A DNA stretch of 64,000 bases from contig CM066732.1 of assembly GCA_033961575.1 (NCBI GenBank), positions 67,804,687 to 67,868,686 of the forward strand, written 5' to 3'. Origin of the DNA: Aselliscus stoliczkanus (Eukaryota; Chordata; Mammalia; Chiroptera; Hipposideridae). Within the stretch, counting starts at the first letter, position 1; each line of letters begins with the position of its first letter. Under the pieces are notes generated by a model, which saw only the letters and a list, made by a program, of their open reading frames with translations, was not told where the DNA came from and made no database searches. The position numbers were made by a program, and so were the translations under genes. Below, one piece after another: positions 33,967-45,189 of the stretch.

Positions 33967-34266
33967 CTAATAGTTTTTGGTGGAGTCTTTAGGGTTTTCT
34001 GTATAAAGAATCATGTCATCTGCAAAAAGTGACAATTTAATTTCTTCATTACCAATTTGGATGCCTTTTATTTCTTTCTCTTGCCTGACTACTCTGGCTA
34101 TGATTTCCAATATTTTGTTGAATAACAATGGTGATAGGGGACATCCCTGTCTTTTTCCTGATTTTAGAGGAAAAGCCTTCAGTTTTTCACCATTAAGTAT
34201 GATATTACCTGAGGGTTTGTCGTATATGGCCTTTATTATGTTGAGGTACTTTCCTTGTATGCCCAT
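33967..34266 (-). pseudogene. L1 ORF2 reverse-transcriptase palm, fragment
   Basis: This 99-codon piece of the L1 reverse transcriptase holds [16 protein letters not shown], the [12 protein letters not shown] motif, an [15 protein letters not shown] stretch and [10 protein letters not shown], with the FADD catalytic aspartates intact. The frame is closed by stops on both sides and flanking text continues in other frames, so no active enzyme can be made from it. Confidence 0.92.
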
Positions 34267-35484
34267 TTTATTGCTTTAATCATAAATGGATGTTGTATCT
34301 TATCAACTGCTACTGATATGATAATATAATTTTTATTATTTATTTTGTTTATGTGGTGTATCACACCAATTAATTTGCATGTGTTGAACCACATTTATGC
34401 TTCTGGAATGACTCTCACTTGATCATGATGTATAATCTTTTTAATGTATTGTAGTGTTCTATTTGGTAGTGTTTTGTTTAGGATAGTTGCATCTGTATTC
34501 ATTAGAGATATTGGTCTGTAGTTTTCTTTTTTGTGTGTGTTATCCTTACCAGGTGTTGGTATCAGGGTAATTTTGGTTTCATAAAATGAGTTAGGAAGTA
34601 TTACCTCTTCTTCTGTTTTTGGGAGACTTTGATTGAGAGAACAGTTATTAAATCATCTTTGAATGTTTGGTAGGATTCTCTAGTAAAACCATCTGGTTCT
34701 GGACTTTTGCTTCTGGGGAGGCTCTGGATGATTGTTTCAATTTCCTAACTGTTGATTGGTCTATTTAGATTTTCCAATTCTTTGTGATTCAGCCTAGAAA
34801 GGTTATATATTTCTAAGAACTTGCCCATTTCTTCTAGGTTATCAAATTTGGTGGTATATAGTCCTTAATAGTATTCTCTTATGGCTCTTTGTATTTCTGT
34901 GGTATCTGTCATAACTCCTTTTTTATTTATGATTTTATTTATTGGTGTCAGTTTTATAAATCTTTTCAAAAAACCAGCTCTTTGTTGCATTAATTTTTTC
35001 TATTGTCTTTTTGTTCTCTGTTTCATTTAATTCTGCTCTAATTTTTATTATTTTCCTCTTTCTGCTAACTTTGAGTTTCATCTGTGCTGCTTTTTCTAGT
35101 TCTTTAAGACGTGATGTTAGGTTGTTTATTTGAGATTTTTCTTGTTTCTTGAGAGAGATAAGACTGTAATGATATAAATTTACCTCTTATTATTGCTTTT
35201 GCAGAATCCCGATAATTTTGATACAATGTATTTTCATTCTCATTTGTTTCTATGTATTTTTTGATCTCTCCTTTTATTTCTAAATTGACCCAGTCATTCT
35301 TTAGTTGTATGTTGTTTAATCATGTGTGTGTGGTTTTTTTCTGCTTTCTTTTTGCAGTTGATCTCTAATTTCGAAGCATCGTGGTCAAAGAATATGTTTG
35401 GTATTATTTTAATCTTCTTAAATTTCCTGAGGCTTGTTTTGTGTCCCAACATATAGTTTATCTTTGAGAATGGTCCATGTGCAT

Positions 35485-35592
35485 GGGGCCGGCCGAGTGG
35501 CTCGGTGGTTGGGCGCTGGCCTGGGAAGCCAGCGGCCCCGGTTCGGGTCCCACATACGAGAGCCAGTGACACTGCCCTCAAAAAAAAAAAAA
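35485..35592 (+). mobile_element. Short-form tRNA SINE inside the L1
   Basis: The body ggggccggccgagtggctcg through cagtgacactgccctc is followed at once by an A-tail (35581-35592). Box A-like gtggctcggtgg and Box B-like ggttcgggtcc are present. It shares the head of the long SINE at 6398 but lacks the whole repeat-rich middle and the AATAAA/TCTTT end. A target duplication is not evident, so a small deletion at the insertion site is possible. Confidence 0.85.
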
Positions 35593-37091
35593 TGTATAGT
35601 CTCGTGTTGGATGAAATGCTCTATAAATATTAGTTATGTCCATTTGGTCTAATGTGTCATTCAAGACTTGTATTTCCTTATTGATTTTCTGTTTGGACTA
35701 TGTATCCATAGTTGTCAATTGTATATTTAGGTCCCCTACTATAACTGTTATTTCAGTTTCTCCCTTTAGTTCTGTTAGTCGCTGCTTTGTGTATTTGGGT
35801 GCTCTCTGATTGGGAGCATATATATTGATTAGTGTTATGTCTCCTTGTTGTATTGTCCCCTTTATTATTATGAAATGGCTGTCTTTTTCTCTTGTTACCT
35901 TTTTTTATCCTGCAGTGTGGTTTACCAGATATAAGTATGGCTGTATCCACTTTTCCCTCGATTCCATTTGCTTGGAATATCCTTTTCCATCCTTTGACTT
36001 TGAGCCTATATTTACCCTTTTAGATGAGATGATTTCTCCTGGAGGCAGCATATGGTGGGTTTTGTTTTTTTGATCCAGTCTGCTATTCTGTCTTTTTATT
36101 GATGAGTTCAGTCCATTTTCATTTAGGATGATTATTGATACATGAGGATTTTCTGTATCTATTCTATCTTTTGTTTCTTGATAGCTCAGTGTCTCCCTTG
36201 TTTCTTTGCCTTTGTGTTTATGTCTGTTATTTTAATTTGGTGGTATTCTACGACTTTCCCTCTGTTTCCTCCTTTTTTTTTTAATGTTATGTGTCTCAGT
36301 TCTGGATTTTTTTGAGTGCTTACTATTAAGTTTATGTAAAAGAAAGTTTCATATATGCAATAGTTCTTTTTCTTCAACAGGCATCTTATTTCCATTCTCC
36401 TTTGCAAATTCATACCTTTACCCCCTCCCTTTTATGTTTTTATTGTCACAAATTATCACTGTTTATGCTGTGAGTTGATTTCTGAGTTGCAGTAGCAAAT
36501 TGTCTTCTTCTCTTTTTCTTTTTTTTATGTTTTTATCTTCTTTACCCTTTATGTTATGTTTAAGTGTATAGTGTTCTATTCTTAATAGTGGTCATTATTT
36601 CCTGATTCTGTATGTCTGTTAATATTACTCATAGTTTTATATTCTTTTGTCTTTTTATTTCAGGTAGCATAACCTCCTTGAGTGTTTCCTGTAATACAGG
36701 CCTGTGGTGGAAAATTCCCTCAGCTTCTATAAATCTGGAAAGGTCTTTATTCTTTCTTCATAACTAAGGGATAACTTTGCAGCATATATTATTCTTGGCT
36801 GATAATTTCTGTTTTTCAATAGTTTGAATATTTGATCCCATTCCTTCCTGGCTTGTAGAGTTTCTGCTGAAAAATCTGAAAATAATCTAATGGCGTCCTT
36901 TATGGGTTACTTTTCTCTGGCTAGAATTCTTTCTTTAATTTTTGACAGCTTCAATATAATGTGCCTTGGAGAAGGCCTGTTGGGATTGAGGCAATTAGGT
37001 GTTCTGTTTGCTACTTGGATTCTAGGAAGTTCTTGTTTACTATTCATTTGAATAGACTCTCTGTTCCCTTCTCCCTCTCTTCTCCTTCTGG

Positions 37092-37098
37092 TTTACCG

Positions 37099-37138
<40 letters not shown>

Positions 37139-37291
37139 TTTTTTCAGCTGAGCCATCCTGCCACCTGTTGGCAGCTCAACGGCAACTCAGCTCGGGCTGG
37201 CATCGAACCACTGTTGCTCAGAGCTCAGCTTGCACTCTTGAGTGAGCTCTTAACCAACTGAGCCACTCCGCCGGCCCTTTACCCATTATTT
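37092..37291 (-). mobile_element. SINE with one full and one partial tRNA-like head and (AAAT)n tail
   Basis: The body is about 37106-37277 on the minus strand: gggccggcggagtggctcag, then ggttcgatgccagcc, then gagctgccaacaggtggcag and gatggctcagctg, which is the start of a second tRNA-like head. It ends in a tetranucleotide tail (tatt on plus, 37101-37142). Flanks tttaccgattattt (37092-37105) and tttacccattattt (37278-37291) differ at one base and form the target duplication. The second head corresponds to head 2 of the four-headed SINE at 48.2-48.8 kb. Confidence 0.87.
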
Positions 37292-37620
37292 TTATATTGC
37301 CCTTTCTGATGGAGTCAGAATGTTCTTGTAGAATTCTTTTATTTCTTTAACTTTACCTGCAGTGTCAATCCCTGCATCTCCCAGGACCTCAGTGACCTCC
37401 AGGCTGTCTCTGTACTTCTTCCTTTCCTCTCTTATGTTTGCCCCAATTCTCCCACCTTCAGATGTTTTGATGCACAGATCTCGCAGATGTGCTTGTGTGT
37501 TGAATAGGGAATCATTTGTTGAATTATTTGTTCAACTTATAATTTCAAGGGGAGAAGTCAAGGAGCACCCCTCATGCCTCCACTGTCTGACATCACTGTC
37601 CTACTTTTATGATCTTTTTA

Positions 37621-38225
37621 ATGTGGGTTAAATTGTATTAGTATTTTGTTGAGAAAAATTGTGTTCATCAGGGATAGAGGCCTGTAATTTTTATTTCTTG
37701 TCATGTCCTCTCCTGGCTTAGGTATAAAGGAAATGCTGGCTTCATGAAATGAGTTTGGAAATGTTCCCGCTTCTTCAAATTTTGGGGAGTATTTAAGACT
37801 GATTTTAATTATTCTTTAAATATTTGGTAGAACTCACCTGTGAAGCCATCTGATCCTGGGCTTTTCTTCAGTAGGAGGTTTTTTATTTCTGCTTCAATGT
37901 CCTCACTTATTATTGATTTGTTCAATTTCCTGTTTCTTCATGATTCAGTCTTGGCAGTTCTGTTTCTAGGTTTATTCATTTTTCTCTTGATTACCCAAAT
38001 TGTTGGCAAAATTTTGATGGTAGTTTCTTATGATCCTTTATTTTTCTGTGGTATGAGTTTTACTGTCTCCTTTTTCTTTATTTTAGCTTAAGGTCTTATA
38101 TTTATTTACATCTTTAATCCATTTCAAGTAAATTTAGCATATGGTATAAGATAAAGGTCCAATTTCATTGTTTTTCATTCGGATATCTAGTTTTCCTAAC
38201 ACCATTTATTGAAGAGGCTATCCTT
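37621..38225 (-). mobile_element. Old L1, right part: ORF2 pieces out of order
   Basis: 37621-38052 continues the reverse-transcriptase region begun at 32000-32067 (gtattttgttgagaaaaatt, aactcacctgtgaagccatc, tgatcctgggcttttcttca). About 38095-38225 (taatccatttcaagtaaatt, acaccatttattgaagagg) is ORF2 text that normally lies on the 3' side of the reverse transcriptase, next to 31995. The order is therefore not that of an intact L1. Confidence 0.75.
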
Positions 38226-38475
38226 TCTACATTGTGTACTATTGTTGCTTTTTTTTCTTTCTCTTCCTCTAACTTGCTAATTTTAAATGATCTGCCTTTG
38301 AGTTTGCTGATTCCTTCTTCTGCATGATTGAGTTGGCTGTTGAAGTTCTCTTGAATTTTTCAATACTCTTATTCAGCTCCAGGATTTCTGTTTGGTTCTT
38401 TTTAATGGTTACTATTTCTTTATTAAACTTCTAATTTTGTTCATCCATTGTTTCCTGATTTTGTTTAGTTGTCTG

Positions 38476-38861
38476 TATGTCTTTTCTTCCTCCCCATCCC
38501 TCACCCCGCCCCCCCAGCCGTTGTTCTTAGTCTAGTTGTGGAGGACACCGCTCACTGGCCCATGTTAGTATTATGATCATTGCCCTTTTCCCAGCTGAGG
38601 TAGTTGGTTGCTGGCCATCAGCCGGCCACTCAGGGTAGCTCACAGCAGCTCACGGCAGCTCACAGCAACCCATGGCAGCCCATGGCAGTCCATGACAGCT
38701 CACGCTGGATGGCAGCCCTCACGGCAGCCCAGCTCTAGGTTGATCCATTGTTGACAATCTTAGCTGTAGAGGGTGCAGCTTACTGGCACAGCTTACTGGC
38801 CCATGTGGGAATTGCATCTTACGAACTGAGCTCTGCAGCCATCTTCTATATGTCTTTTCTT
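38476..38861 (-). mobile_element. Long tRNA-derived SINE with minisatellite-like middle
   Basis: The insert is 38489-38848, between copies of tatgtcttttctt at 38476-38488 and 38849-38861. On the minus strand the decayed head (gagctcagttcgtaagatgc, attcccacatgggccag) leads to a middle built of about ten short units like gtgagctgcc/catgggctgc. The expected G-rich (plus) segment at the 3' end is replaced by a C-rich one (38491-38517). That may mean a local inversion or a different tail. No AATAAA remains. Confidence 0.82.
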
Positions 38862-39143
38862 GCATTTCACTGAGCTTCTTTAAGATGATTATTTGAATTC
38901 TTTTTCAGGCAATTCATAGGTCTTCACTTCTTAGGGGTTGGTTACTAGAGCTTTATTCATTTTCTTTGTTGGTGTCGTGTTTACCTGATTCTTCATGATC
39001 TGTGTAGTCTTGCATTAGTGTGTCTGATTTGAAGGAGCAAACATCTCTTTTAGTCTTTACAGACTGTTTTCTATATGTGAAGTCCTTCTCCTGTTGGGTC
39101 TTCAGACTGATGATATTGTCTCCATGACTATAGTCAAACAAAG

Positions 39144-40330
39144 TTGGAGCTAAGTCATGTGTCTGCTGCTTGGTCTACCTTAAGGTCCTCAGTTGGTGGG
39201 CCAGTTACCAGGATCTTAGGTGGGTGTGGATTTTGTCTGGCCCCTGGGTATGTGGAATTGTCTCCAGCACTTTGTCATATAGGACTAGTGCTGGGTTAAG
39301 TATTAGCATCAGGGTCCACAGATGGTGGGCCTGTCACCAGGTGTGTGCATGGGTGTGGTTCTCACTGGGACTCTAGGAGGGCTCCTGACATGTCATTGGG
39401 TGGGTTCCTGGGTAGGTTAGATTGACCCCAGACTGCAAAGAGAAGGTTTGGAACTGAGTCACAGGACTGCTTCAGGGTCTGTGGCTTAGACTGAGATCTG
39501 TAGGCCTGCCTTAAGGGGCACAGACAGGCATGCCTCCTGCCAGATTCCTGGGTGAACAGAAGTGCCTCTGGCTGCTCATGGCTGAGTGGAGCTGGATCTA
39601 GGCCACAGGGCTGGTTGGACCAAAGTCAGTGAATTTACCTTTGAGGACACAGAGGAGTGTTTCTCCCACTAACTCTGTGTGTAGGCAGGACTGTTTCTGG
39701 ACCATGACTAGACAGGGCTGGAGTGGAGTCACAAGTTGCGTCAGGATCTGCAGACAGACTGAAGTCGGGAGACCAGTATTAGGGGCACAGATAGGTGTCT
39801 GTCCCTCTGGATCCCTGGGTGGGCAGGATTGCTCTCTGATGCAGCTGCAAGAGGCCGGAATTGGGTCACAGGGCTGCTTCAAAATCTGCAGTTGAAACAA
39901 GGTCAGTGGCCCTATCTTTGGTGGCATGAATATGTGTGTCTCTTGGCAGGTCCCTGGGTTGGCAGGAATGTTCCCATCCTGTGGTTGAGAGGGGCTAGAG
40001 CCTATTTACAGGGCCATTTCAGGATCCATAGTTGAACCAAGGTCAGAGAGTCTGCCTCAGGGATATGGACACGTGTGTCTACCACTTAGACCTTGGACTC
40101 ACAGCTAAGAGGGACTATAACTAGGTCATGAGCTGCTTCTGGGTTCACAGCTAGGACTGAGATTCGTGGGCCTATTACTAGGTCCCTTGGCATATGGTGC
40201 TGATGGCAAAACCAAGGACAAACAGGCTGTAGCTGAGTTCACAGGGGTTGGGGCTGTTTCTGAGTCTATAGCCAGGACCATGGTCAGTGAGACTACCATG
40301 TGGGCACGGTACTGCTTTCTTAAAGTGGCT
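39144..40330 (-). repeat. About nine tandem monomers of roughly 130 bp in the L1 5' UTR
   Basis: Diverged copies share cacagggctgcttcaggatct, then a gacc/aaggtcagtgggcct phrase, then ggggcacagataggtgtgt, then tccctgggtgggcaggattg. Copies of the first phrase start near 39152, 39306, 39457, 39603, 39729, 39864, 40007, 40125 and 40243, spacing 118-154. Tandem monomers at an L1 5' end recall mouse L1, where monomers carry promoter activity. A promoter role here is inference by analogy, and these copies are far too old to be active now. Confidence 0.75.
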
Positions 40331-40490
40331 CTCCTGAGTCTTTGGCTTCACTGGAGTTTCACAATCTTCTCCCTGGATCCGGAAGCTCTCACAAAAGCAC
40401 ATTTGACCATGGATGGCTGCTAAATTATTATTGTGGAGGGTACATATGAGTAGGGCTGGTGGCATCCTACTATGCCATTTTGCTTACAAG

Positions 40491-41424
40491 TCTCATTTGG
40501 AATTTTTTAGTAGCCTACTCTTCCTTGAGTAGCTTAACTCAAGGATGGGTTGACTTCCTCCTTTCCCTTAGTAAGTAGAGGAGGGAAATGTTGGCTGGTT
40601 ATGATTACATGACTCTGTATTGTACCCGCATTACTGCTCTGCTGAAGAGTTTTGGTTTTAGAGAGTAGGTGCACATCACATTTTGCTTTTCTGAGCTGTC
40701 ACTGTAGCAAGGAAGTTGGGTCAGAATTCCATAAATGTAAACTTAACTGTATTGTAACTGAATTAACTTTTATTTTGTAAGTTGGAGAACTAGAAAATTT
40801 GGCTCCATCACGTGTGGAAAGGTTGTATGTATGGGTTCAGACTAATCTCAGCTATAGCTGAGTATAATTTTTATAAAACTATCATAATTCCTAACATACA
40901 ATAGGCAAGTACTGGTACTGATGGCTGTCATCACCATTATCCTCATTCTCATAATTGAAATTATATAAATTTCATTGATGATGATGATGATGATGCTGTG
41001 TTTGTGTGTGTGTGTATGGTTTCTTTGTGCTACTCAATAGTTTGCTGGGGCTATGTTAAATATTTTAGCTTATATTACAGAATTGGTTATCTCCTTATAA
41101 CTGAAAATATTTTTTTTCAGAAATGTTAACAAATATAGTTGCAGTGAACTTTGTTAGGCTCTTCCTAGGTTCCCCCTCCTTCCCCCAATTTTAAGGTAAA
41201 TGACATTATGTACAAATACCGAGCCCACTGACTTTTTGTTGTGGTGGTGATTCTTCATAGACATAACTTACTTTTGACCTTAAGTAAAGCATTTTTATTG
41301 CCTATCTGGATAACATAAAGTAAAATGTAAGAAATATACCAAAGATAGCATTTAAATATTAGCTGCAGCTCAACAGCTCTATGTGCCACTTTTCTACCTT
41401 TATTATTTTCACTTGGGCCAGAGA

Positions 41425-41428
<4 letters not shown>
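40491..41428. other. Unique stretch with (GAT)n
   Basis: A (gat)n run at 40976-40996 is followed by a short (gt)n at 41003-41015. About 40880-40990 weakly resembles a MIR 3' end. Nothing else is recognised. Confidence 0.45.
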
Positions 41429-41478
<50 letters not shown>

Positions 41479-41682
41479 CCTCCCTCCCTCCTTCCCTCTC
41501 TCTCTCTCCCTTTCTCTCTCTCTCTCTCTCTCTCTCTCCCGCTCCCTTTCTCTCTCTCCCTCTCTCCCGCTCTCCCTCCCTCCCTCCCTCCCTCCCTCCC
41601 TCCTTCCCTCTCTCCCTCTCCCTTTCTCTCTCTCTCTCTCTCTCTTACTCTCCCTCTCTCCCTCCCTCCCTCTCTCCCTCTC

Positions 41683-41733
<51 letters not shown>
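41429..41733. repeat. 305-bp polypyrimidine microsatellite (TC)n/(CTCC)n
   Basis: The block alternates (tc)n with (ctcc)n and (cttt) units. Only three purines interrupt it (two G near 41541 and 41568, one A near 41646). All three forward frames stay open across it and give low-complexity Ser/Leu or Ser/Pro peptides. These open frames are artefacts. Homopurine-homopyrimidine mirror tracts of this kind can form triplex DNA and are length-unstable. Confidence 0.95.
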
Positions 41734-41737
<4 letters not shown>

Positions 41738-41778
41738 GGGTGACACTAATGTCCAGTTTCTCTCAGCAGTCTTCTTGC

Positions 41779-41996
41779 CTCTAAATCAGAGGTTAGCAGG
41801 ACATACCTGTCCTGCCATCTAAATAAAGCTTTATAGGAATGCAGACATTCCCATTTTTTAATGTATTGTCTGTGGCTGCTTTGATGTTGCTGTGGTTGAG
41901 TTCAGTATTTGCAGCAGACACTGTATCAACCACAAAGCTTAAATTATTTACTATCTGGACCTTTACAGATAAAGCATGCCACCCCCTTCTCTAAAT
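41779..41996. mobile_element. hAT non-autonomous transposon with 8-bp target duplication
   Basis: The element 41787-41988 (202 bp) begins cagaggttagcagg and ends catgccaccccct. It lies between identical octamers ctctaaat (41779-41786 and 41989-41996). The internal text (ataaagctttataggaatgc, attgtctgtggctgctttga, tactatctggacctttacag) follows a widespread mammalian hAT relic whose consensus contains 'tttactatctggccctttacag'. I do not recall its family name. Confidence 0.85.
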
Positions 41997-43179
41997 CAAC
42001 ATTTTGGAACTCTGCTGCCTTTTGGGGGCCATGTGTTGGCCTGCCTTATCTTAGCCACTTGTAACCTATGAGTTTTTGTTTTTCTTTCCTCCTTCGGAAA
42101 GAACATTAAAACAGTTTAAAATTTCTTTTTAAAATGCACATTGGCATCATAATGTATTTTGATTATAAAAAAATAACATTTAAAAACAAATCATTAATAA
42201 CATTGCAGTTTTATAGCTTGCCAGAGACAAACTCTTAACAAATGCTACCAATGATTTTAAGAAGGGGAGAGAGAGAAAGGGAGAGAGAGAAAGAATATGA
42301 ATAAGCCTATACTTTGCCAAAATGATATAAAGAATCTACATTTTACTTTTAGCTTTACTTGCAATTGTTGTTTTCTTATTTTACATAATTTTCAAAGCAA
42401 AGAGAAGGCCATTGTTTTCCAGAAGAGCCTTAGTTCCCTCAATTAGTAGTCTGTGCTTGTTGTGGAGTGATAAGAAGTTCATTCTGCAAAGTAAGTTCTT
42501 GGAGATGCATGTTGTAATTGTTATGTGATGACGAAACAAAAGCCTACCAAGCTCTGTTGACAACCTATCTGGCTGCTGCAATTTTTCTCTTCAGAGAACA
42601 AGTTACTAATACGGTATGAGGCTAGGTATATTGGTTGGCTACCTCTGAACTTGTAGGATGCGAGTGAAAAAGCAATAATTGTTGGAAAGTGGGGTGAGGG
42701 AAGACCAGAACTTTTATATTAACATTGATAATAGTCATGGGGAGACTAAGGCAGTATGATTTTATCCAGGCTAGTTTCTCTGTCTCTTTTTCGTGTTCTC
42801 TCTGTCTTTCTTGCTCTCGCCCGTAATCTATATTTAAAAAAAATTTTTTTTTTTCATAATTATCCATTTTGAAAAGAGGAAGATCAACTCAGGCAGCTGG
42901 AAAACAACATGCAAACTCTTGATTGTAGTAAATCACCGAAGAGTAGACAGGTGCATGATATAACAGGTGGCTCTAAAGAATATGAAAATACAGCAGCATA
43001 GATGCCAAGAAAAATCCTCTACCAAAAGCCAGGCTCTAGTTTGAGTTTGTGCCAAAGGTTAGAGCTTAAAAACTTTATAAAAAGTCATTTTGTGTCCAGG
43101 GCAACTTTGTATTTACATTTATAAAGTTCTGTCTCTTTTGTATCCATTTAAAATGCATTTTGAAATCTCCCATCCATTT
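41997..43179. other. Unique stretch with GA-rich patch
   Basis: A GA-rich patch (gggagagagagaaag units) lies at 42265-42296. The rest shows no repeat or gene. An open frame at 42622-42867 on minus covers low-complexity CTCTC/TTTT sequence. Confidence 0.45.
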
Positions 43180-43252
43180 TTTTTTTAATTAAAATTTACT
43201 AGGGTGATAATTATTAGTAAATTTACATAGGTTTCAGGTGTACAATTCTGGT
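43180..43252 (-). mobile_element. Very short L1 3' end
   Basis: A T-run followed by aattaaaatttactagggtg, ataattattagtaaatttac and ataggtttcaggtgtacaat is antisense L1 3' UTR, only about 70 bp long. It resembles the 23.1-kb and 818 copies. No clear target duplication. Confidence 0.75.
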
Positions 43253-44117
43253 TTCTATTTCATCGACATTTTCCTTTCCAAATATTAAAAACTTTCTTCA
43301 CCACTGTCTTCAGCATTATTGATATTTTTCACTTCTTTGCTCTATGTCATTTTGGTGAATTTGATTAAAGTACACATTTCCATTTCCTCTTTAATCTAAT
43401 TCCTTTCAGAAGCTTTTGGGGACAATATTTTCCCCCAGGAAAGGTATCTAAAGTTTTAATAGCAGATGTAATTTCAACATGTATATAGTAAATGCTTATT
43501 GTTATCAAAATACTGTTTCAGGAATCTTAGGAGCTATGAAAAAAGGACAAACCATGGACTCTTTCCTCAAATTTCATACAATTCAGTGATATGTGAATTT
43601 TTACTAGTTATAAAATTTGGGAGGAATAATAGATGGATGGGTGGTAATACAATAAAATAGCATCACTGTTACAATATATAAGTCCTAACAACGATGCAGG
43701 CAAAATGTACTGCTATGGAACATCCCATGTAGTTTAGAAAGGCAGTAATCCTTCACATGTGGTCGTCTGCGTACTTTTCTTGCCATATCTCCACATCAGA
43801 AAGGGTCCACATGTCTTATATGCTTAGTTAGTATTTTGTGTCAGTCTCTCATGGATTACAGTTCTTTTGCTTCATTCTCTTAAAGTTGTAGCCTCAGACT
43901 GGATCTGTCACGGGTGTTTATCCTTTCTTCAAATATGCCCATGGCTGGACTGGCAGGAGCACATAATTTATGGGACTGTATTTGCTAATCTAGCAGCTAA
44001 GCACTCCCCCTCCACCACCTTCTCAGCTTTATTTCCTACAAGCAGAGGTAGTTAACAAGTCACCTTGGTTATGTGCTCATAGCAGTAAGAGCTGGGAAAT
44101 ACTGGAGAGCAAGAGTA
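43253..44117. other. Unique stretch, nothing recognised
   Basis: No repeat family, promoter or coding signal is recognised. Confidence 0.45.
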
Positions 44118-44345
44118 GAATAATGGCTGAGTACACACTCTTTGAACCTGTATGTCCTGGGTTCAAACCCAGCTCCGTTGCTTATGAAATGAACAGTCTG
44201 GGGCAAGTTACTCAGCTCATTGTTTTCTATGTCAAATGGTGATATTAATAGTATTTGCCTCATACTTATTGTGAGGATTAAGTGAGGTTATTTCTATAAA
44301 GTATAAGAAGTGTATTAGACATAGAGAGAGCATTCAATCAATGTG
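44118..44345 (+). repeat. MIR SINE, nearly complete
   Basis: The text agtagaataatggctgagta, gtcctgggttcaaacccagc (the old tRNA Box B), ggggcaagttactcagctca, then cttattgtgaggattaagtg and gagcattcaatcaatgtg follows MIR from head to 3' end on the plus strand. Confidence 0.92.
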
Positions 44346-45189
44346 AAATTTTGTTATTATTAGAGATGAACAGGCTTGGGAAAAGATTTCGCTCTTCTAA
44401 TTTTGCTTTTGAGAAAAACAAATATTTTTCTATCTACATTTTCAGGATTTCATATGTCTGTGTTGAGTCAGTATTTGCTGTGGAAGGCCATGAATCAACG
44501 TGATAAATTGGAACGACTTTCTGAAGAATGAGGAGTTTGGATTGTGGTTTAATGAAACCATGGCAGAGGGAAGAGGCAGAAAGAGACCACACAGTGTGAG
44601 AGGTGGCAGAAAAGCCAGTGTTGGAGAGTGTAAGGTGCCTCCAAAAACTAAATATGGTTGGAGAAGTATGTACAGTTTATGAGGATGCTGACAATTCTGA
44701 TTTTTAGGATAGTCATGTTACAAAAGGGAAGGCCATTCTGATGACTGCTGTGGAGCTACCCGAAAGTCTGCTGATGGGGGGCCCAGCTGTCTTGGCTGAT
44801 TGTTCTAGGATGGAGAGCTTTAAAACCTTTGTGGGCAAGTCTATGCTGAAGAACCTTAAAAGAGGGGGCAACAAAGCCTGCTTTTCATAAACCTATATAT
44901 AACAGCATAGAAAGCTATATCCAGAGTTGAAAATTCCAGATTATATCCAATTGGGAAGTCTAGATTATTACCTAGTTTCATCTTTTATCACTTTTCTACA
45001 ATGTGTTGATAATCGGTCTCTCTGCCTTGAAGGGTTTTGAGGGCTGAAGGATGCCTCCATTGGACAGCTCTGATTATCAAGACATTTAAGCATCGAGCTA
45101 TGAACACTCTCCTGGTTCCTTATCCTTGTGGTTGTAGAGTACCTTACTTTGGCTCCTACAATTTGTGTGTGTGTGTATGTCTGTCCTGG
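44346..45189. other. Unique stretch, nothing recognised
   Basis: No repeat or coding signal is recognised. A 60-codon open frame at 44500-44682 lacks any domain. Confidence 0.45.

Larger units (their letters stand above)
32068..37620 (-). mobile_element. Near full-length L1 inserted in an older L1
   Basis: The insert is about 32081-37607. On the minus strand it reads 5' region, ORF1 remnant (about 36700-37500), ORF2 (about 32350-36250) and 3' UTR with A-tail (complement near 32081). Flanks tatgatctctttta (32068-32080) and tatgatctttttaa (37608-37621) look like the target duplication. The ORF1 C-terminal domain is visible at about 36850 as the complement of a SAETLQAR-type motif. Both frames carry many stops and frameshifts, so the element is dead. 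Two SINEs sit inside it (35485-35592 and 37106-37277). Without them the element is about 5.2 kb, short of a complete L1, so the 5' end is probably truncated or ORF1 internally deleted. Confidence 0.88.
38240..40490 (-). mobile_element. Old L1 5' half: ORF1 remnant and 5' UTR
   Basis: 38240-38488 (ctgccttagagtttgctg-type text, cttattcagctccaggattt, ctgtttggttctttttaatg) is the complement of the L1 ORF1 coiled-coil region. After a SINE the L1 continues at 38862 (cactgagcttctttaagatg) and passes into a GC-richer 5' UTR with tandem monomers at 39144-40330. The element's 5' edge is near 40490 (ctactatgccattttgctta, similar to the complement of an L1 5' start). Age and gaps make the borders approximate. 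Confidence 0.75.

Noticed and set aside
33967..34266. Active L1 reverse transcriptase
   Set aside because: The FADD motif is intact, but the surrounding ORF2 is split by stops and frameshifts and two SINEs interrupt the element.
39144..40330. Independent satellite DNA array
   Set aside because: The array sits at the 5' end of an antisense L1 and reads on into ORF1-like text, so it is better explained as L1 5' UTR monomers.
41381..41784. Open frames of 118 and 133 codons
   Set aside because: They are translations of the (TC)n/(CTCC)n microsatellite and consist of Ser/Leu and Ser/Pro repeats.
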